A DNA stretch of 64,000 nt from Corynebacterium parakroppenstedtii (GTDB taxonomy: Bacteria > Actinomycetota > Actinomycetes > Mycobacteriales > Mycobacteriaceae): assembly GCF_019754935.1 (NCBI RefSeq), contig NZ_JAGSOA010000001.1, positions 558,001-622,000 of the forward strand. The letters run 5' to 3'. Shown here one piece after another: positions 1 to 8,425 of this stretch. The notes below the pieces were generated by a model. The model was not told the origin of the DNA. It did not search any database and saw only the letters and a list, made by a program, of their open reading frames with translations. Each line of letters opens with the position of its first letter. Position 1 is the first letter of the stretch. The position numbers and the translations under genes are program-made.

Positions 1-320
1 GTAACGGTATTCGTCGGTACTCAACAACGTTTCACATCACAATAGCCACTTGTTGGTCACAGGCTGTCTCAACAGCAACGACGACAAGCAGCTATCACAC
101 TCCCACGGGCGGACCTTGTGAAGTCATCCCGTCGGAACCCAAACGCAGGTAAGGCAGGTGCCTATTCGCAAGAATCGTGGGCTCCAGCCGGTGCGCTCAG
201 TCCCCAACAGGTTACGCGTCCGGCCAGAAAAAAGCGATTCGACCTGGTGGCTCGGCTTGATGGTGAAGCATGGTGGCCCGGTCTAGTGGCTGGGCGCGGC
301 CACTCAGGCGGCTAGGCCCG
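1..320. other. Window edge without a convincing gene
   Basis: No gene is supported here. A 65-codon open frame at 118–315 has no ribosome binding site, no recognisable motif and an Arg/Gly-rich composition expected from random GC-rich sequence. The stretch lies downstream of the minus-strand carrier gene that ends at 321. A short GTGGC/GCCAC inverted repeat occurs near 285–303 but lacks a T-run, so I do not call a terminator. Confidence 0.5.
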
Positions 321-1577
321 TTAAACCACCGTCATCGGGTAGATCAGCAGCAAGAGCGGGGCGATCACGCCCATAGAAATCGCCAAGCTCAGCAGTAAAC
401 GGAAGGTCCTATTCTGCTTCTCCTCCTGCACCTGGGCGACGACCAAGGTGCCGGCAACGTGCACAGGGTTAACCACCATCAACGCCGCCGGCGCGGCAAT
501 CGCGGCAATCACCCACGTCATATGCTCGTTCCCCGGGAACGAAGACATCGCAATCGGCAACGCAAGCCCCAACACGCTCAACGTCGAGGATTCAATATTG
601 CACAACAGGGTGGTCAAGTAGACGATCGCGGCCAGGAGCAGGGCCGAGCTACCGATAGACAACATGCCATGCTGGATCGAATCCATCGTGCCAATGTGCT
701 TCATGACGCCCAGGTACGTCAGCAAACCAGTCAACAGGATGATGGCATTCCACGGCACCGTCTTCAGCAGGGCCTTCTCCGGCGGGTTAAAGACCAACTG
801 CAAAATGACGACCATCGCCATCGCGGTCAATCCAACATCCCAACCGAAGGCAATCACGCAGACCACAAACATGATCAAGGCGAGGCCCGAGCACATTGCA
901 TAAACAGGCCGTTCCACGGCGTCGTCGGCCGCGCCTTCGACGACCTGCTCAGGCTTCAAATTCGCACGGGCACGGCCCCACTTCGTCGCGGTGAAAATAA
1001 CCTGGAGCACAGCCACGGCAACCACTGCTGTCACCATCGCGACGGCCCAGACGCCCCACTTGGAATAGGACACATTATGATCCGCAGCGATCGAACTAAT
1101 CAGAGCGCCGACGGGGTTCAACGGCGACGGCCCCGCCATATTCGCCCCGATAATCACAGCGAGCTCGTTGATAAAGAACATGTGGCGCGTTCGCGACGAC
1201 ACATAGGCCACCATCGGCACCAATAGCGCAATCGGTGCGGTAGCAAACGCGCCCGCCGTCGATAGCGCAGCGCCCAAAATGAACACTGCCCAGGGCAACA
1301 CGTAAACCCGGTCCCCTACGACGTCGAAAATTTTGACTATCAACCACGTCAAGGCGCCCGACTCTTTCATATGGGCAAAGAGCAGTGAAACACCGGCAAT
1401 CAGGACGACAAGTTTGCCGTCGAAAAACTCGAAAACTTGCTTGGCATCAACCCCCGCGATCACGGCGAGAGGAAGTGTGGCAGCAAGGGCCAAGATACCG
1501 ATATTCAGCTTCTTACTGATGGCCAGTAAGAACACAAGAACCAGGAGTATCAACGAAAGTAGCTGGTCAAAGGGCAT
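321..1577 (-). CDS. MatC-like dicarboxylate/malonate carrier (IT superfamily membrane protein)
   Basis: A 418-residue, very hydrophobic protein with about ten to twelve predicted membrane segments. The N-terminal half resembles the MatC N-terminal domain of malonate/dicarboxylate carriers: an opening helix (LLSLILLVLVFLLAIS), then a conserved GAxxSTAGAFATAPIALLVP stretch near residues 105–120 and a GANMAGPSPLNPVG re-entrant-like loop near residues 145–160. Such loops in the ion-transporter superfamily line the substrate and sodium site. The length matches the family. It stands alone: no malonate decarboxylase or other catabolic gene is adjacent, so the substrate is not defined. The ATG start gives a first membrane helix immediately, as usual. 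An NhaD/ArsB-like ion antiporter is a less likely alternative. Confidence 0.75.
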   Translation of the reverse strand: MPFDQLLSLILLVLVFLLAISKKLNIGILALAATLPLAVIAGVDAKQVFEFFDGKLVVLIAGVSLLFAHMKESGALTWLIVKIFDVVGDRVYVLPWAVFILGAALSTAGAFATAPIALLVPMVAYVSSRTRHMFFINELAVIIGANMAGPSPLNPVGALISSIAADHNVSYSKWGVWAVAMVTAVVAVAVLQVIFTATKWGRARANLKPEQVVEGAADDAVERPVYAMCSGLALIMFVVCVIAFGWDVGLTAMAMVVILQLVFNPPEKALLKTVPWNAIILLTGLLTYLGVMKHIGTMDSIQHGMLSIGSSALLLAAIVYLTTLLCNIESSTLSVLGLALPIAMSSFPGNEHMTWVIAAIAAPAALMVVNPVHVAGTLVVAQVQEEKQNRTFRLLLSLAISMGVIAPLLLLIYPMTVV

Positions 1578-1767
1578 GAGCGATACCTTCCATCCGTGCG
1601 CTCCAAGTCAGGGGTGAGCGGGTATCACAGACGTGCCACTGAAACCAGTAGCTGTAAGCGCGGACTTCGGGGCATCCTCCGTGAACTTCCCACGGTTCTC
1701 TTGTAACGGTACGCTCGAGTGAGTGCGATCCATTAAATCCGACTCCATTACATCAACAGATACCACC

Positions 1768-2493
1768 ATGTCAACTGGCCAACAGGCCCCCATTCGAGGG
1801 CCCGAGTACCGACGCACGCCGCTGCGAGTGCTCGCCGCAGGTGGCTGTGCCATCGCTCTGTGTGGTGTCGTCACCGGGTGTTCCTCAAACTCGGACGACG
1901 ACAACTCCACCAGCGTTGTCACGTCGACGTCGACCAGGACTGCTGCTCCGTCGGCACAAAAGAGCCCTGCCCCATCGGAGGACAATGGCGAGGGCCCCTC
2001 GATTCCGCCTAGCTCTGCTGCGGATCCATCTGGCGCTAACACCAGTGGTGCTGCGAACGACAATGCGCTGCTTAATGCCCTGGTCGGATCTGACAAAAAG
2101 AACACCGACGTCAAAGACGTCCGTGGAGCGGGCACAACCAAAGAGCTGGGCGAGCCGGCCTTGGCTAGCGGTATGCCGTTCTATCCTCCGGGCGTGCAAT
2201 TTACACGCAATGGCAAGACGATGACTGTCTGTAGCCGTGGAAATGACGCGGCGATTAAAAAGGGCATCGAGCAGGTTGCAGCGCTGGATGGCACGAGTTG
2301 CGAGTTTGCTAGTGCCGCGGCGGGCGAAGCTTTTAACAAGGTGACCGGGTCCAAGAAGCTGAGCCAGATGACGCCATTGTCGATTACCGCAACATCCCCG
2401 GTAAGCAATGAAAAGATCACTCTTAAGTGCGAAAGCCAAGCGGATGTTACCGCTTGCGAAAGCAAGAGCGGCGCATCGGTCTTGATGTGGTAG
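1768..2493 (+). CDS. Secreted lipoprotein of unknown function
   Basis: A 241-residue protein with an N-terminal lipoprotein signal: basic region (RRTPLR), hydrophobic core (VLAAGGCAIALCGVV) and lipobox VTGC at about residue 38. A Ser/Thr/Asp-rich, probably disordered linker follows to about residue 110. A compact C-terminal part holds four spaced cysteines (CSRG, CEFA, CESQ, CESK), consistent with two disulfide bonds outside the cell. I chose the ATG at 1768 because it gives a normal signal-peptide length. The frame is open from a GTG at 1723, and neither start has a clear Shine–Dalgarno sequence. I do not recognise the family. It is divergent from the MatC-like gene, leaving about 190 bases for two promoters. 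Confidence 0.7.
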   Translation: MSTGQQAPIRGPEYRRTPLRVLAAGGCAIALCGVVTGCSSNSDDDNSTSVVTSTSTRTAAPSAQKSPAPSEDNGEGPSIPPSSAADPSGANTSGAANDNALLNALVGSDKKNTDVKDVRGAGTTKELGEPALASGMPFYPPGVQFTRNGKTMTVCSRGNDAAIKKGIEQVAALDGTSCEFASAAAGEAFNKVTGSKKLSQMTPLSITATSPVSNEKITLKCESQADVTACESKSGASVLMW

Positions 2494-2556
2494 CGGTGGT
2501 GCGGGTGCCGTGGTGCTGTATCCGTACCGCGCGTGCCGTAGCGCTCTAGCCAGTGC

Positions 2557-3342
2557 TTACGTTTCGTTCACCCACGGGTCACGCGCATTATTTCCCCATG
2601 GATCGTTGGCTGAGTTGATGAGCTCAGCCTCCCAGTTCTCTGCTTGGTCGACAGCGACACTGAGCACGTTGAAAACCGTGTCATAGTCCTTGAACACGCC
2701 CAGATCCATAACTTCCACAGCGACGTCATCGTCACGGAGATCATCGTCATTCTCAGACGCATCGGGGTCGATGTCGTCCGAGTCATCAATGTCGGCGGAG
2801 TCGTCTGCGTCCTCCGCGTCATCGGATTCGTCAGATTCGTCTGCGTCCTCTGTGTCATCAGAGTCATCGGCATCGTCGGGGTCGATATAGGTCACAAATG
2901 CCACACTGACCGACGGGGACGACGAATCCACCGTCGTCACCACTTCCAGGGACGACGACTCCCCCACATCCGCGGATAGCAGCGTCGGATCCTCGTCATC
3001 TTGTTCAAAGTCCAAATCCGCAATACGCGCATCTGAGCCGTCGAGAAGATCTCGGATAATCGTCACAGCTTGGTCCGTCGCAACGTGGAAATTGACCGTA
3101 TCGACGGCATCCTCGACGGTGAATACCGCTGTGACCAGCATGGCGTCGTCATCGGATGCATCGTCGCCCAGCGCGGCATTAGCGACGGCCACGTACACAT
3201 TGGCTGCCGGAATGTCGGAATTGATCTCTTCGCAACGGAGATCCACGTCCGGCGAGATGGGGACATACAGGGCCTCGCCCGATATACGGGATTCGATCCC
3301 TTCCCGGTCGAGAGCCGCCGCGATCAATTCTAGGAAATTCAT
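2557..3342 (-). CDS. Acidic protein with an Asp/Ser-rich tract, unknown function
   Basis: A 261-residue protein without signal peptide or membrane segment. Residues 1–150 look globular (MNFLELIAAALDREGIES and alternating hydrophobic strands). Residues about 151–202 are almost entirely Asp, Ser, Glu and Ala in near-repeats (DDADDSDDTEDADESD and similar). A short conserved-looking tail (DLGVFKDYDTVFNVLSVAVDQAENWEAEL) follows after the tract. The layout, a small alpha/beta domain and a terminal helix separated by an acidic linker, faintly recalls YbjN/type III-chaperone-like folds, but I cannot assign a family. A GGAGGG precedes the ATG by only about three bases. The repeat-rich DNA probably varies in length between strains. 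Confidence 0.6.
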   Translation of the reverse strand: MNFLELIAAALDREGIESRISGEALYVPISPDVDLRCEEINSDIPAANVYVAVANAALGDDASDDDAMLVTAVFTVEDAVDTVNFHVATDQAVTIIRDLLDGSDARIADLDFEQDDEDPTLLSADVGESSSLEVVTTVDSSSPSVSVAFVTYIDPDDADDSDDTEDADESDESDDAEDADDSADIDDSDDIDPDASENDDDLRDDDVAVEVMDLGVFKDYDTVFNVLSVAVDQAENWEAELINSANDPWGNNARDPWVNET

Positions 3343-3527
3343 GTCCCTCCACTACCTTTCCAACGCCGGCCGAACCGCGATAGGCGTTGCCCCGAGTGTA
3401 CGCCGAGCCCGAGCCTTTCTACAGGCCATAAGGATAGGGTGAGCTAAAAGCTAGGTGGTTGCGCGTGGCGGGTGGTCGCGTGGCGGGCTCCGGCGGGTGG
3501 CGGATAATTCCGCACAAGGCGCGGCAT

Positions 3528-4370
3528 CTATAGCTCAAGAAGGTTCCGCCGAGATTTTTTATCCCGACGCGGACAGTTCGTGCACATATCTGCCATCGGC
3601 GAGCGATACATCATGCAGCACGATGACCTCACGACGACGACACGCTCCTCACCCATCGCGTCGGTAATCCACTGGGAACGAAATGGCGGCACCCGGGCGC
3701 CCCATGTCGCCGCTTCGTCGCGGAACGCGTCCTCACACGTTGCCGCACACTCCTCCCCTTCGTCCGGAGCGAAATCGTCATTGCCTGCTTCCGTGGCTGC
3801 ACTTCCTAAAGCGTCGACGGCGATGGCCCGGAGTGGGGCCGGCGAGACTGACGTCACCTCAGCGAGCGATTCGATGACGGGGCGGATCGTGTCGGCAAAA
3901 ATCGCGCCGAATTGATCACGCGTTGTGGTTGTCCCGGGATGGAAGCTCCACCACATGCCTTCTCTGTGCTGGAGGATCCCGTCGTCGATGTTCGGGCTGG
4001 GGCATACCGATTCCTGCACCGTGAGCCACAGCGAAGGGGCGACGAGGGTGTTGCAGAAACTGTAGAGCCACAGGTGGGCCGCGTCTTTTTCGGACTCTAA
4101 CTGGAATTGATGTTGGGCAGCGGCAACATTGCGGGTCATCACAGCAGGGGCCACGAAGTCGGAAAGGGTCCACGTCGCTCCGGCGGTATTGTGGCCGAAG
4201 CCCTGCTCCGGCGTCGGACCGGTGGGGTGACGATTTTCATTACTCGACAGGGCACCCTCATTCGGTCTACTATAAACACCGTTGGGTGATACGCCACCTA
4301 CTTCAGGTGCGAATCGCGGCTGGCGGGATATGAGCCGAGCGAAAGCCCGGTCTAGTGAATCAGTGCCCAT
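3528..4370 (-). CDS. FhuF-like (2Fe-2S) protein, putative siderophore-iron reductase
   Basis: A 280-residue protein whose C-terminus carries the FhuF-type cluster motif: two adjacent cysteines (SSCCMMYR), then CTNCPRR about ten residues later. In E. coli FhuF this C-C-x10-C-x2-C arrangement binds a [2Fe-2S] cluster and the protein reduces ferric siderophores in the cytoplasm. The middle part (LWLTVQESVCPSPN, MWWSFHPGTTTTRDQFG) fits the FhuF-like/iron-transport fold. I start at ATG 4370 because GGGAGG lies 11 bases upstream; the frame is open to 4400. The gene is divergent from zur, across a roughly 395-base region that probably carries both promoters. The exact substrate is not known. Confidence 0.75.
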   Translation of the reverse strand: MGTDSLDRAFARLISRQPRFAPEVGGVSPNGVYSRPNEGALSSNENRHPTGPTPEQGFGHNTAGATWTLSDFVAPAVMTRNVAAAQHQFQLESEKDAAHLWLYSFCNTLVAPSLWLTVQESVCPSPNIDDGILQHREGMWWSFHPGTTTTRDQFGAIFADTIRPVIESLAEVTSVSPAPLRAIAVDALGSAATEAGNDDFAPDEGEECAATCEDAFRDEAATWGARVPPFRSQWITDAMGEERVVVVRSSCCMMYRSPMADMCTNCPRRDKKSRRNLLEL

Positions 4371-4765
4371 TCCACACTCCGCCTCCCACTGTGAGAACAC
4401 TCCGAAACATGCTGGATAACGCTATCAACTGTTTCTGCGAGGCATCTTCCACAGTACCAATACTCATCAGCTCCCACAGCAGTATTCATTTTCCATCCAG
4501 ATACCCGCCGCCGTGGACCGCAACGGAGTGGTACACAGGCATCTCGTAGGGCCTCTGACAGTGGAAAATCCAAAACTTATATATTTAGATGTAACGCTCA
4601 CATATGAATTTCACTAAATATTAAGTGGGTGCACCACAGTATCCCCTCGGACGCTGCCGAGAACCCAACACGATGTAACACGCGTCGTTTGTTCACAGAC
4701 CACATCGCGAGCCAGACCACAACCGACTCGCGCCCCGAGCAAACGACACTAAGGAGAAGAATTAC
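4371..4765. promoter_or_regulatory. Divergent intergenic region between fhuF-like gene and zur
   Basis: About 395 bases without a supported gene, separating two divergent metal-related genes. The part at 4571–4625 is distinctly AT-rich. It contains the inverted pair ATTTAG (4583–4588) and CTAAAT (4614–4619), spaced by 25 bases, and a TATATT promoter-like hexamer. This is the likely location of promoters and metal-regulator sites. I could not match a convincing DtxR box (TTAGG...CCTAA) or a Zur box, so the operator assignment is only inferred from position. Confidence 0.3.
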
Positions 4766-5188
4766 ATGACTACGACACCACGCCGTAAGACAATCGGCAT
4801 CCGTTCCACCCGCCAGAGGGCAGCCGTCGAAGATACCCTCGCTGACCTTCCTCGGTTCGCTTCTGCCGGCGACATTCACCGTCGCATCGTCGACAAGGGT
4901 GAGAGCGTCGGGCTCACCACTGTGTATAGGACCCTTCAGGCACTTGCCGACGCCGGAGAAGTCGACGTTCTCAATAGCCTGGGTGGCGAGGCGCTGTACC
5001 GCAAGTGCAACTCCTCGACACACCATCACCACTTGGTATGCACCAACTGCGGAGCCGCCGTAGAAATCGACGGAGGCCCCGTCGAAGAGTGGTCACAACA
5101 GGCTGCCGACGAGCACGGCTACGTTCTCACCGGCCACACCGCCGAGGTGTTCGGCCTATGCCCGCGGTGCCACGGTAAAAAGTCGTAA
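4766..5188 (+). CDS. zur: Zinc uptake regulator Zur (FurB), Fur family
   Basis: A 140-residue Fur-family repressor. The winged-helix N-terminal half includes RSTRQRAAVEDTL and the recognition-helix region GLTTVYRTLQAL (residues about 50–61). The metal-binding half has an HHHH run followed by CTNC and CPRC pairs, giving a structural zinc site. Location directly beside uppS–recO–era and the four-cysteine pattern identify it as the actinobacterial Zur/FurB rather than Fur. With zinc bound, such proteins repress zinc-uptake genes and alternative ribosomal proteins. AAGGAG lies nine bases before the ATG. The ArsR-type regulator gene (znr/smtB) that commonly precedes zur in corynebacteria and mycobacteria is absent; an fhuF-like gene occupies that side. 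Confidence 0.92.
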   Translation: MTTTPRRKTIGIRSTRQRAAVEDTLADLPRFASAGDIHRRIVDKGESVGLTTVYRTLQALADAGEVDVLNSLGGEALYRKCNSSTHHHHLVCTNCGAAVEIDGGPVEEWSQQAADEHGYVLTGHTAEVFGLCPRCHGKKS

Positions 5189-5236
5189 TACACGATGACT
5201 CGTTGTGCATGAGTGCACCCAGTGACAGCGGATATT

Positions 5237-5275
5237 AGCCGGCCGGAGATGAGTTATCTGGCCGGCTTTATCATT
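5237..5275 (+). terminator. Rho-independent terminator of zur
   Basis: Perfect 8-bp arms AGCCGGCC (5237–5244) and GGCCGGCT (5260–5267), with an additional inner AGAT/ATCT pair, followed by TTTATCATT. It starts about 50 bases after the zur stop codon. Confidence 0.75.
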
Positions 5276-5348
5276 GTGTGCTGCGTTGGTGGGTAGGGCT
5301 GTTGCGGCAGTTGGGGGTTTACGACAAAATGCGTCCGCCTGCCGGAAA

Positions 5349-5466
5349 ACTGTGGGGGTATGTAGGGGTCGGTTGTGAATACTGCGGGGGAATATGGGCG
5401 AAAAATGGCCGAAAATTGACCATATGCCCCCGCACTTTTATTTTGGGCCGCATATACCCGCGCACT
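5349..5466. repeat. Four-copy G-rich motif cluster (two direct, two inverted)
   Basis: Four related copies of a motif close to ACTGYGGGGGNATATG lie between the convergent ends of zur and the VIT1-like gene: plus-strand copies at 5349–5364 and 5381–5397, and minus-strand copies at 5420–5436 and 5450–5466. The inner pair forms a near-perfect hairpin: TGCGGGGGAATATGG (5383–5397) against CCATATGCCCCCGCA (5420–5434), one mismatch in 15, with a 22-base loop. The outer pair is nested around it and is less conserved. A fifth weak copy may lie near 5307–5322. No gene is supported in 5190–5562. The structure could be a regulatory RNA, a protein-binding array or a remnant of a palindromic repeat family. 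Confidence 0.6.
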
Positions 5467-5562
5467 TTTCGGACTCCAGGATTCTGTCCGCACCGCCTGC
5501 TGTCGTATTACCCGGCGCTTGTGTAGAGAAATCCCCGGAAGACCAACCAAGTGGCCGCTAAT

Positions 5563-6684
5563 TTAGCCCGAGAAAATACGTCCCAAAACAAAGGTCACAC
5601 TGGCTGCACCAGCACCAATCGCAAGCTGGAATAACGCACGCTTCACCACGGAGGTGCCAGAGAGCAAACCGACGGTTCCTCCCGTGCACAAGAGCGCAAT
5701 CCCCACCAGCGTGCAGGCCACCACCACTGCGGCAAGCCCCGTCATACCCAACAAGAACGGCAACACCGGAATGATCGCGCCGGACGCAAAGAACAGGAAA
5801 CTTGATATCGCCGCGCCCAGAGCAGTGCCCACGACATCATGCGACTCCGCATACACCGGGTTAGCCATACGGCGTGCGGTATCACGAGCTCCCGGCTGTT
5901 CCTGCGCGGACATCGCGCGGGTGACCTCGTCGAAGACCTCGACAGCTTTACGTTGAGCCTTTTCCGCGTCGTATCCCCTCGCCCGATAAACCAAAGCCAA
6001 CTCATTAGCGTTCATGTCCAACTTCGGGACGATATGCTTCGCCTCCGGGTTAGGTTCTGACGCCGCAAGCAGTTTCCGCTGCGAGGAGACCGATACATAC
6101 TCCCCGGCCCCCATCGACAAGGCGCCGGCTAGCAAACCAGACAGGCCGGTCACCAGGACCGTGTGATGCGAAATCCCGGAGCCGATCACGCCGAGCACCA
6201 ACGCCAAGTTCGATACCAGACCGTCGTTGGCGCCGAATACCGCTGCACGGAAACTCCCCGACATGTTTTCCCGTCCGCGAGCTGCCAAACCCCGAACAAC
6301 CTCGGCGTGGATCGCTTCGTCGGCAATCATTTGCTCGGTAGCGTCGGTGTCTTTCAAGTACGGGGAGCGGGTCTCTGCGGACTGCATAAGTGCCAAGACC
6401 CAGACGGAGCCCATGTTCTTCGCCATCCAGCCGAGGAAACGCGTGCCCCAGCTGGGAGAACGCGGCATCCCCACCCGGTCACCGAGGCGCTCCAGCCAGT
6501 ACTCCTCGTGACGGTGCTCGGCCTCAGCGATCTCTAACAGGATGGTGCGCTCTTCCCCCGTTTTCTTCCGGGCAAGTTCGCGATACACAGCCGCCTCAGC
6601 GCGTTCATTCGCTAAGTAACGCTGCCACCGGTTGATTTGCCTGCGGGTAGGGGTAGGGACATCAGTGGTCTTCTTCGAATTCAT
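5563..6684 (-). CDS. Ferritin-like domain fused to VIT1/CCC1 iron/manganese transporter
   Basis: A 373-residue protein with two parts. Residues about 15–145 form a rubrerythrin/ferritin-like helical domain with the expected acidic and histidine ligands (NERAEAAVYREL, EIAEAEHRHEEYW, DEAIHAEVVRGL). Residues about 146–373 form a VIT1/CCC1 membrane domain with about five helices, including FGANDGLVSNLALVLGV and the Gly/Met-rich LLAGALSMGAGEYVSVSSQ. Related proteins such as MbfA couple a di-iron sensing or oxidising domain to export of iron or manganese. The role here is probably cytoplasmic metal detoxification, and it fits the neighbouring metal genes. It is convergent with zur. I see no recognisable metal-regulator box upstream. 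Confidence 0.88.
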   Translation of the reverse strand: MNSKKTTDVPTPTRRQINRWQRYLANERAEAAVYRELARKKTGEERTILLEIAEAEHRHEEYWLERLGDRVGMPRSPSWGTRFLGWMAKNMGSVWVLALMQSAETRSPYLKDTDATEQMIADEAIHAEVVRGLAARGRENMSGSFRAAVFGANDGLVSNLALVLGVIGSGISHHTVLVTGLSGLLAGALSMGAGEYVSVSSQRKLLAASEPNPEAKHIVPKLDMNANELALVYRARGYDAEKAQRKAVEVFDEVTRAMSAQEQPGARDTARRMANPVYAESHDVVGTALGAAISSFLFFASGAIIPVLPFLLGMTGLAAVVVACTLVGIALLCTGGTVGLLSGTSVVKRALFQLAIGAGAASVTFVLGRIFSG

Positions 6685-6760
6685 CGATCACTCCTCGGTA
6701 CACACCATCAACCCCACAACCATGCAGTCAGGCCCTGGCCGCTACGTCACTCCGTCGCCA

Positions 6761-7516
6761 CTATTTGACCCCACCGAAACGACGGTCACGGTGAGCGTAT
6801 TCATTTATAGCGGCCCAAATATGGTTCTTCGTAAAATCGGGAAAAAGAACATCTTGAAAAACATACTCCGCATAGGCGGACTGCCACAAGAGGAAATTCG
6901 ATGTTCTTTTTTCTCCGGAGGGACGAAGAAATAAATCTACATCCGGCATTTCCGGATCATATAAGAATGATGAAATATTTTTTTCAGTGATATCCGAAGG
7001 AGAAATTTCACCACTCTGAACTTTTTCGGCCACTATTTTCATGGCATCCGCAATTTCCGCACGACCGCCATAATTAATACACATGTTGAGTGTCATCCTA
7101 GTGTTATTCACGGTCAGAGCCTCAGCTTTCTCCAGCTCGCGAATAACTACCCTCCACAACCTGGGACGACGGCCGATCCAGCGAATACGAACCCCCTTCG
7201 CATCCAGCTCATCACGATGATCATGCAACACCCGACGGCTAAACCCCATGATGAAGCGAACCTCTTCAGGGCTGCGTCGCCAATTCTCAGTCGAAAACGC
7301 GTAGGCCGACAGTGTGTTCACGCCGGCCTCAAGACAACCATCGACGGCGTCCATCAGCACGGCCTCACCGCGCTTGTGCCCCTCTGTGCGGGGAAGACCA
7401 CGCTCCCGAGCCCAACGGCCATTCCCATCCATCACCAGAGCAATATGGCGAGGAATCAAGTCAGCGGGAAGATCAGGCGGAGCAGATGGAAGTTGAACAG
7501 ATGACGAAGAATTCAC
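6761..7516 (-). CDS. uppS: Cis-prenyltransferase (undecaprenyl/decaprenyl diphosphate synthase)
   Basis: The enzyme condenses isopentenyl diphosphate units to make the polyprenyl diphosphate carrier for peptidoglycan and arabinogalactan. The catalytic Asp motif [13 protein letters not shown] is near residue 30, and the C-terminal [15 protein letters not shown] with AYAEYVF gives the substrate-binding signature. The frame is open upstream to 7696, but the conserved family start and a typical length of 251 residues point to the GTG at 7516, although no good Shine–Dalgarno precedes it. It is the last gene of the recO-side block on the minus strand, about 100 bases after recO. The AT-rich 3-prime part of the gene contrasts with its neighbours. 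Confidence 0.88.
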   Translation of the reverse strand: MNSSSSVQLPSAPPDLPADLIPRHIALVMDGNGRWARERGLPRTEGHKRGEAVLMDAVDGCLEAGVNTLSAYAFSTENWRRSPEEVRFIMGFSRRVLHDHRDELDAKGVRIRWIGRRPRLWRVVIRELEKAEALTVNNTRMTLNMCINYGGRAEIADAMKIVAEKVQSGEISPSDITEKNISSFLYDPEMPDVDLFLRPSGEKRTSNFLLWQSAYAEYVFQDVLFPDFTKNHIWAAINEYAHRDRRFGGVK

Positions 7517-7617
7517 ACGGAATATTCTGCCAGACCGGTGTTGGTGTTCACGACCACCTGCCAACCTGGTCCGACGACCAACCGGGCGCGGACGCGTAAA
7601 CACGCGGAGCCGGCTGC

Positions 7618-8418
7618 CTAGCCTTCCATGAGTTCCACGGTCCGCAGTTTCATGCCGAGATGCCACTGCACATGCTCTACAACGAGATCGTGGCACCCAT
7701 CAGCGATGCGACGAAACTCCGGGGAATCACCCGACGACATCCATGCATCGCGGACTGCTCCATCGCGATCATGAGCAAGCCACCACGCCAACCGCAGGGA
7801 TTCCTCGGGAACTGTCAAGGCTCCGGGCGGGCGACACGCACCACACACAGCCCCACCGATCGACGCTGAAAACGCATGGTGAGGACCTGGTTGGCCACAC
7901 CCGGCACAGGAAAACAGTTGCGGTTCCCACCCTTCCGCGGCCAGGGCACGCAGAACAAACTTGTCGACGCGCAACGTCGGCAAGCCCACGCCAGGCACGC
8001 TGGACTGCTCCCCCTGTGCAGCTGAGTCCACCGGCCAGGAGTGCGCAATATCGCGGATGGCCGCTGCGGCATCATCACACAGCGTCGCCTCTTCACCCAC
8101 CGTCAGTTTCTCGGCAACATCAAGCACCGCGCACGCAGCCGTGTACTTGGCGTAGGAATCAACAATCAACTGGTTGTAGGAGCGGACCGTTTCCGCCGAC
8201 GTCAGCGTCGCCAGTGATCCCCGGCCAACATAAAGCTGCACATCGACGACGACGAAGGGCGCGAGGCGACCACCAAACCGACTTTTGTTCTTCCGCACGC
8301 CTTTCGCGACAGCCCTGACGACGCCATGCTCACGAGTAAGCAAAACCACGATGCGGTCGGCTTCGCTGAAATCGTAATGGCGAACTACTAAGGCGCGGTC
8401 GCGATAATTCTGACGCAT
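7618..8418 (-). CDS. recO: DNA repair protein RecO
   Basis: A 266-residue RecO of normal length. The N-terminal OB-fold opens with [30 protein letters not shown], followed by [18 protein letters not shown], the typical start of actinobacterial RecO. The C-terminal helical part carries a four-cysteine zinc site (CAGCGQ and CGACR, residues about 175–200). RecO loads RecA onto SSB-covered gaps together with RecR. The ATG start lies seven bases after the era stop codon, so the two genes are probably co-transcribed. Confidence 0.95.
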   Translation of the reverse strand: MRQNYRDRALVVRHYDFSEADRIVVLLTREHGVVRAVAKGVRKNKSRFGGRLAPFVVVDVQLYVGRGSLATLTSAETVRSYNQLIVDSYAKYTAACAVLDVAEKLTVGEEATLCDDAAAAIRDIAHSWPVDSAAQGEQSSVPGVGLPTLRVDKFVLRALAAEGWEPQLFSCAGCGQPGPHHAFSASIGGAVCGACRPPGALTVPEESLRLAWWLAHDRDGAVRDAWMSSGDSPEFRRIADGCHDLVVEHVQWHLGMKLRTVELMEG

Positions 8419-8425
8419 AAAAGAA

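Noticed and set aside
118..315. 65-codon open frame at the window start
   Set aside because: No ribosome binding site, no motif, Arg/Gly-rich composition expected by chance in GC-rich DNA.
459..1226. 255-codon frame opposite the MatC-like gene
   Set aside because: Antisense shadow: His/Arg/Gln-rich composition and no family features, while the minus strand encodes a clear membrane protein.
4585..4603. Possible DtxR box upstream of zur/fhuF
   Set aside because: Only about 8 of 19 positions agree with the TTAGGTNAGNCTAACCTAA-type consensus, near chance.
5254..5550. Open frames on both strands across the motif cluster after zur
   Set aside because: Their repeated peptides come from the DNA repeats; no ribosome binding site or known family.
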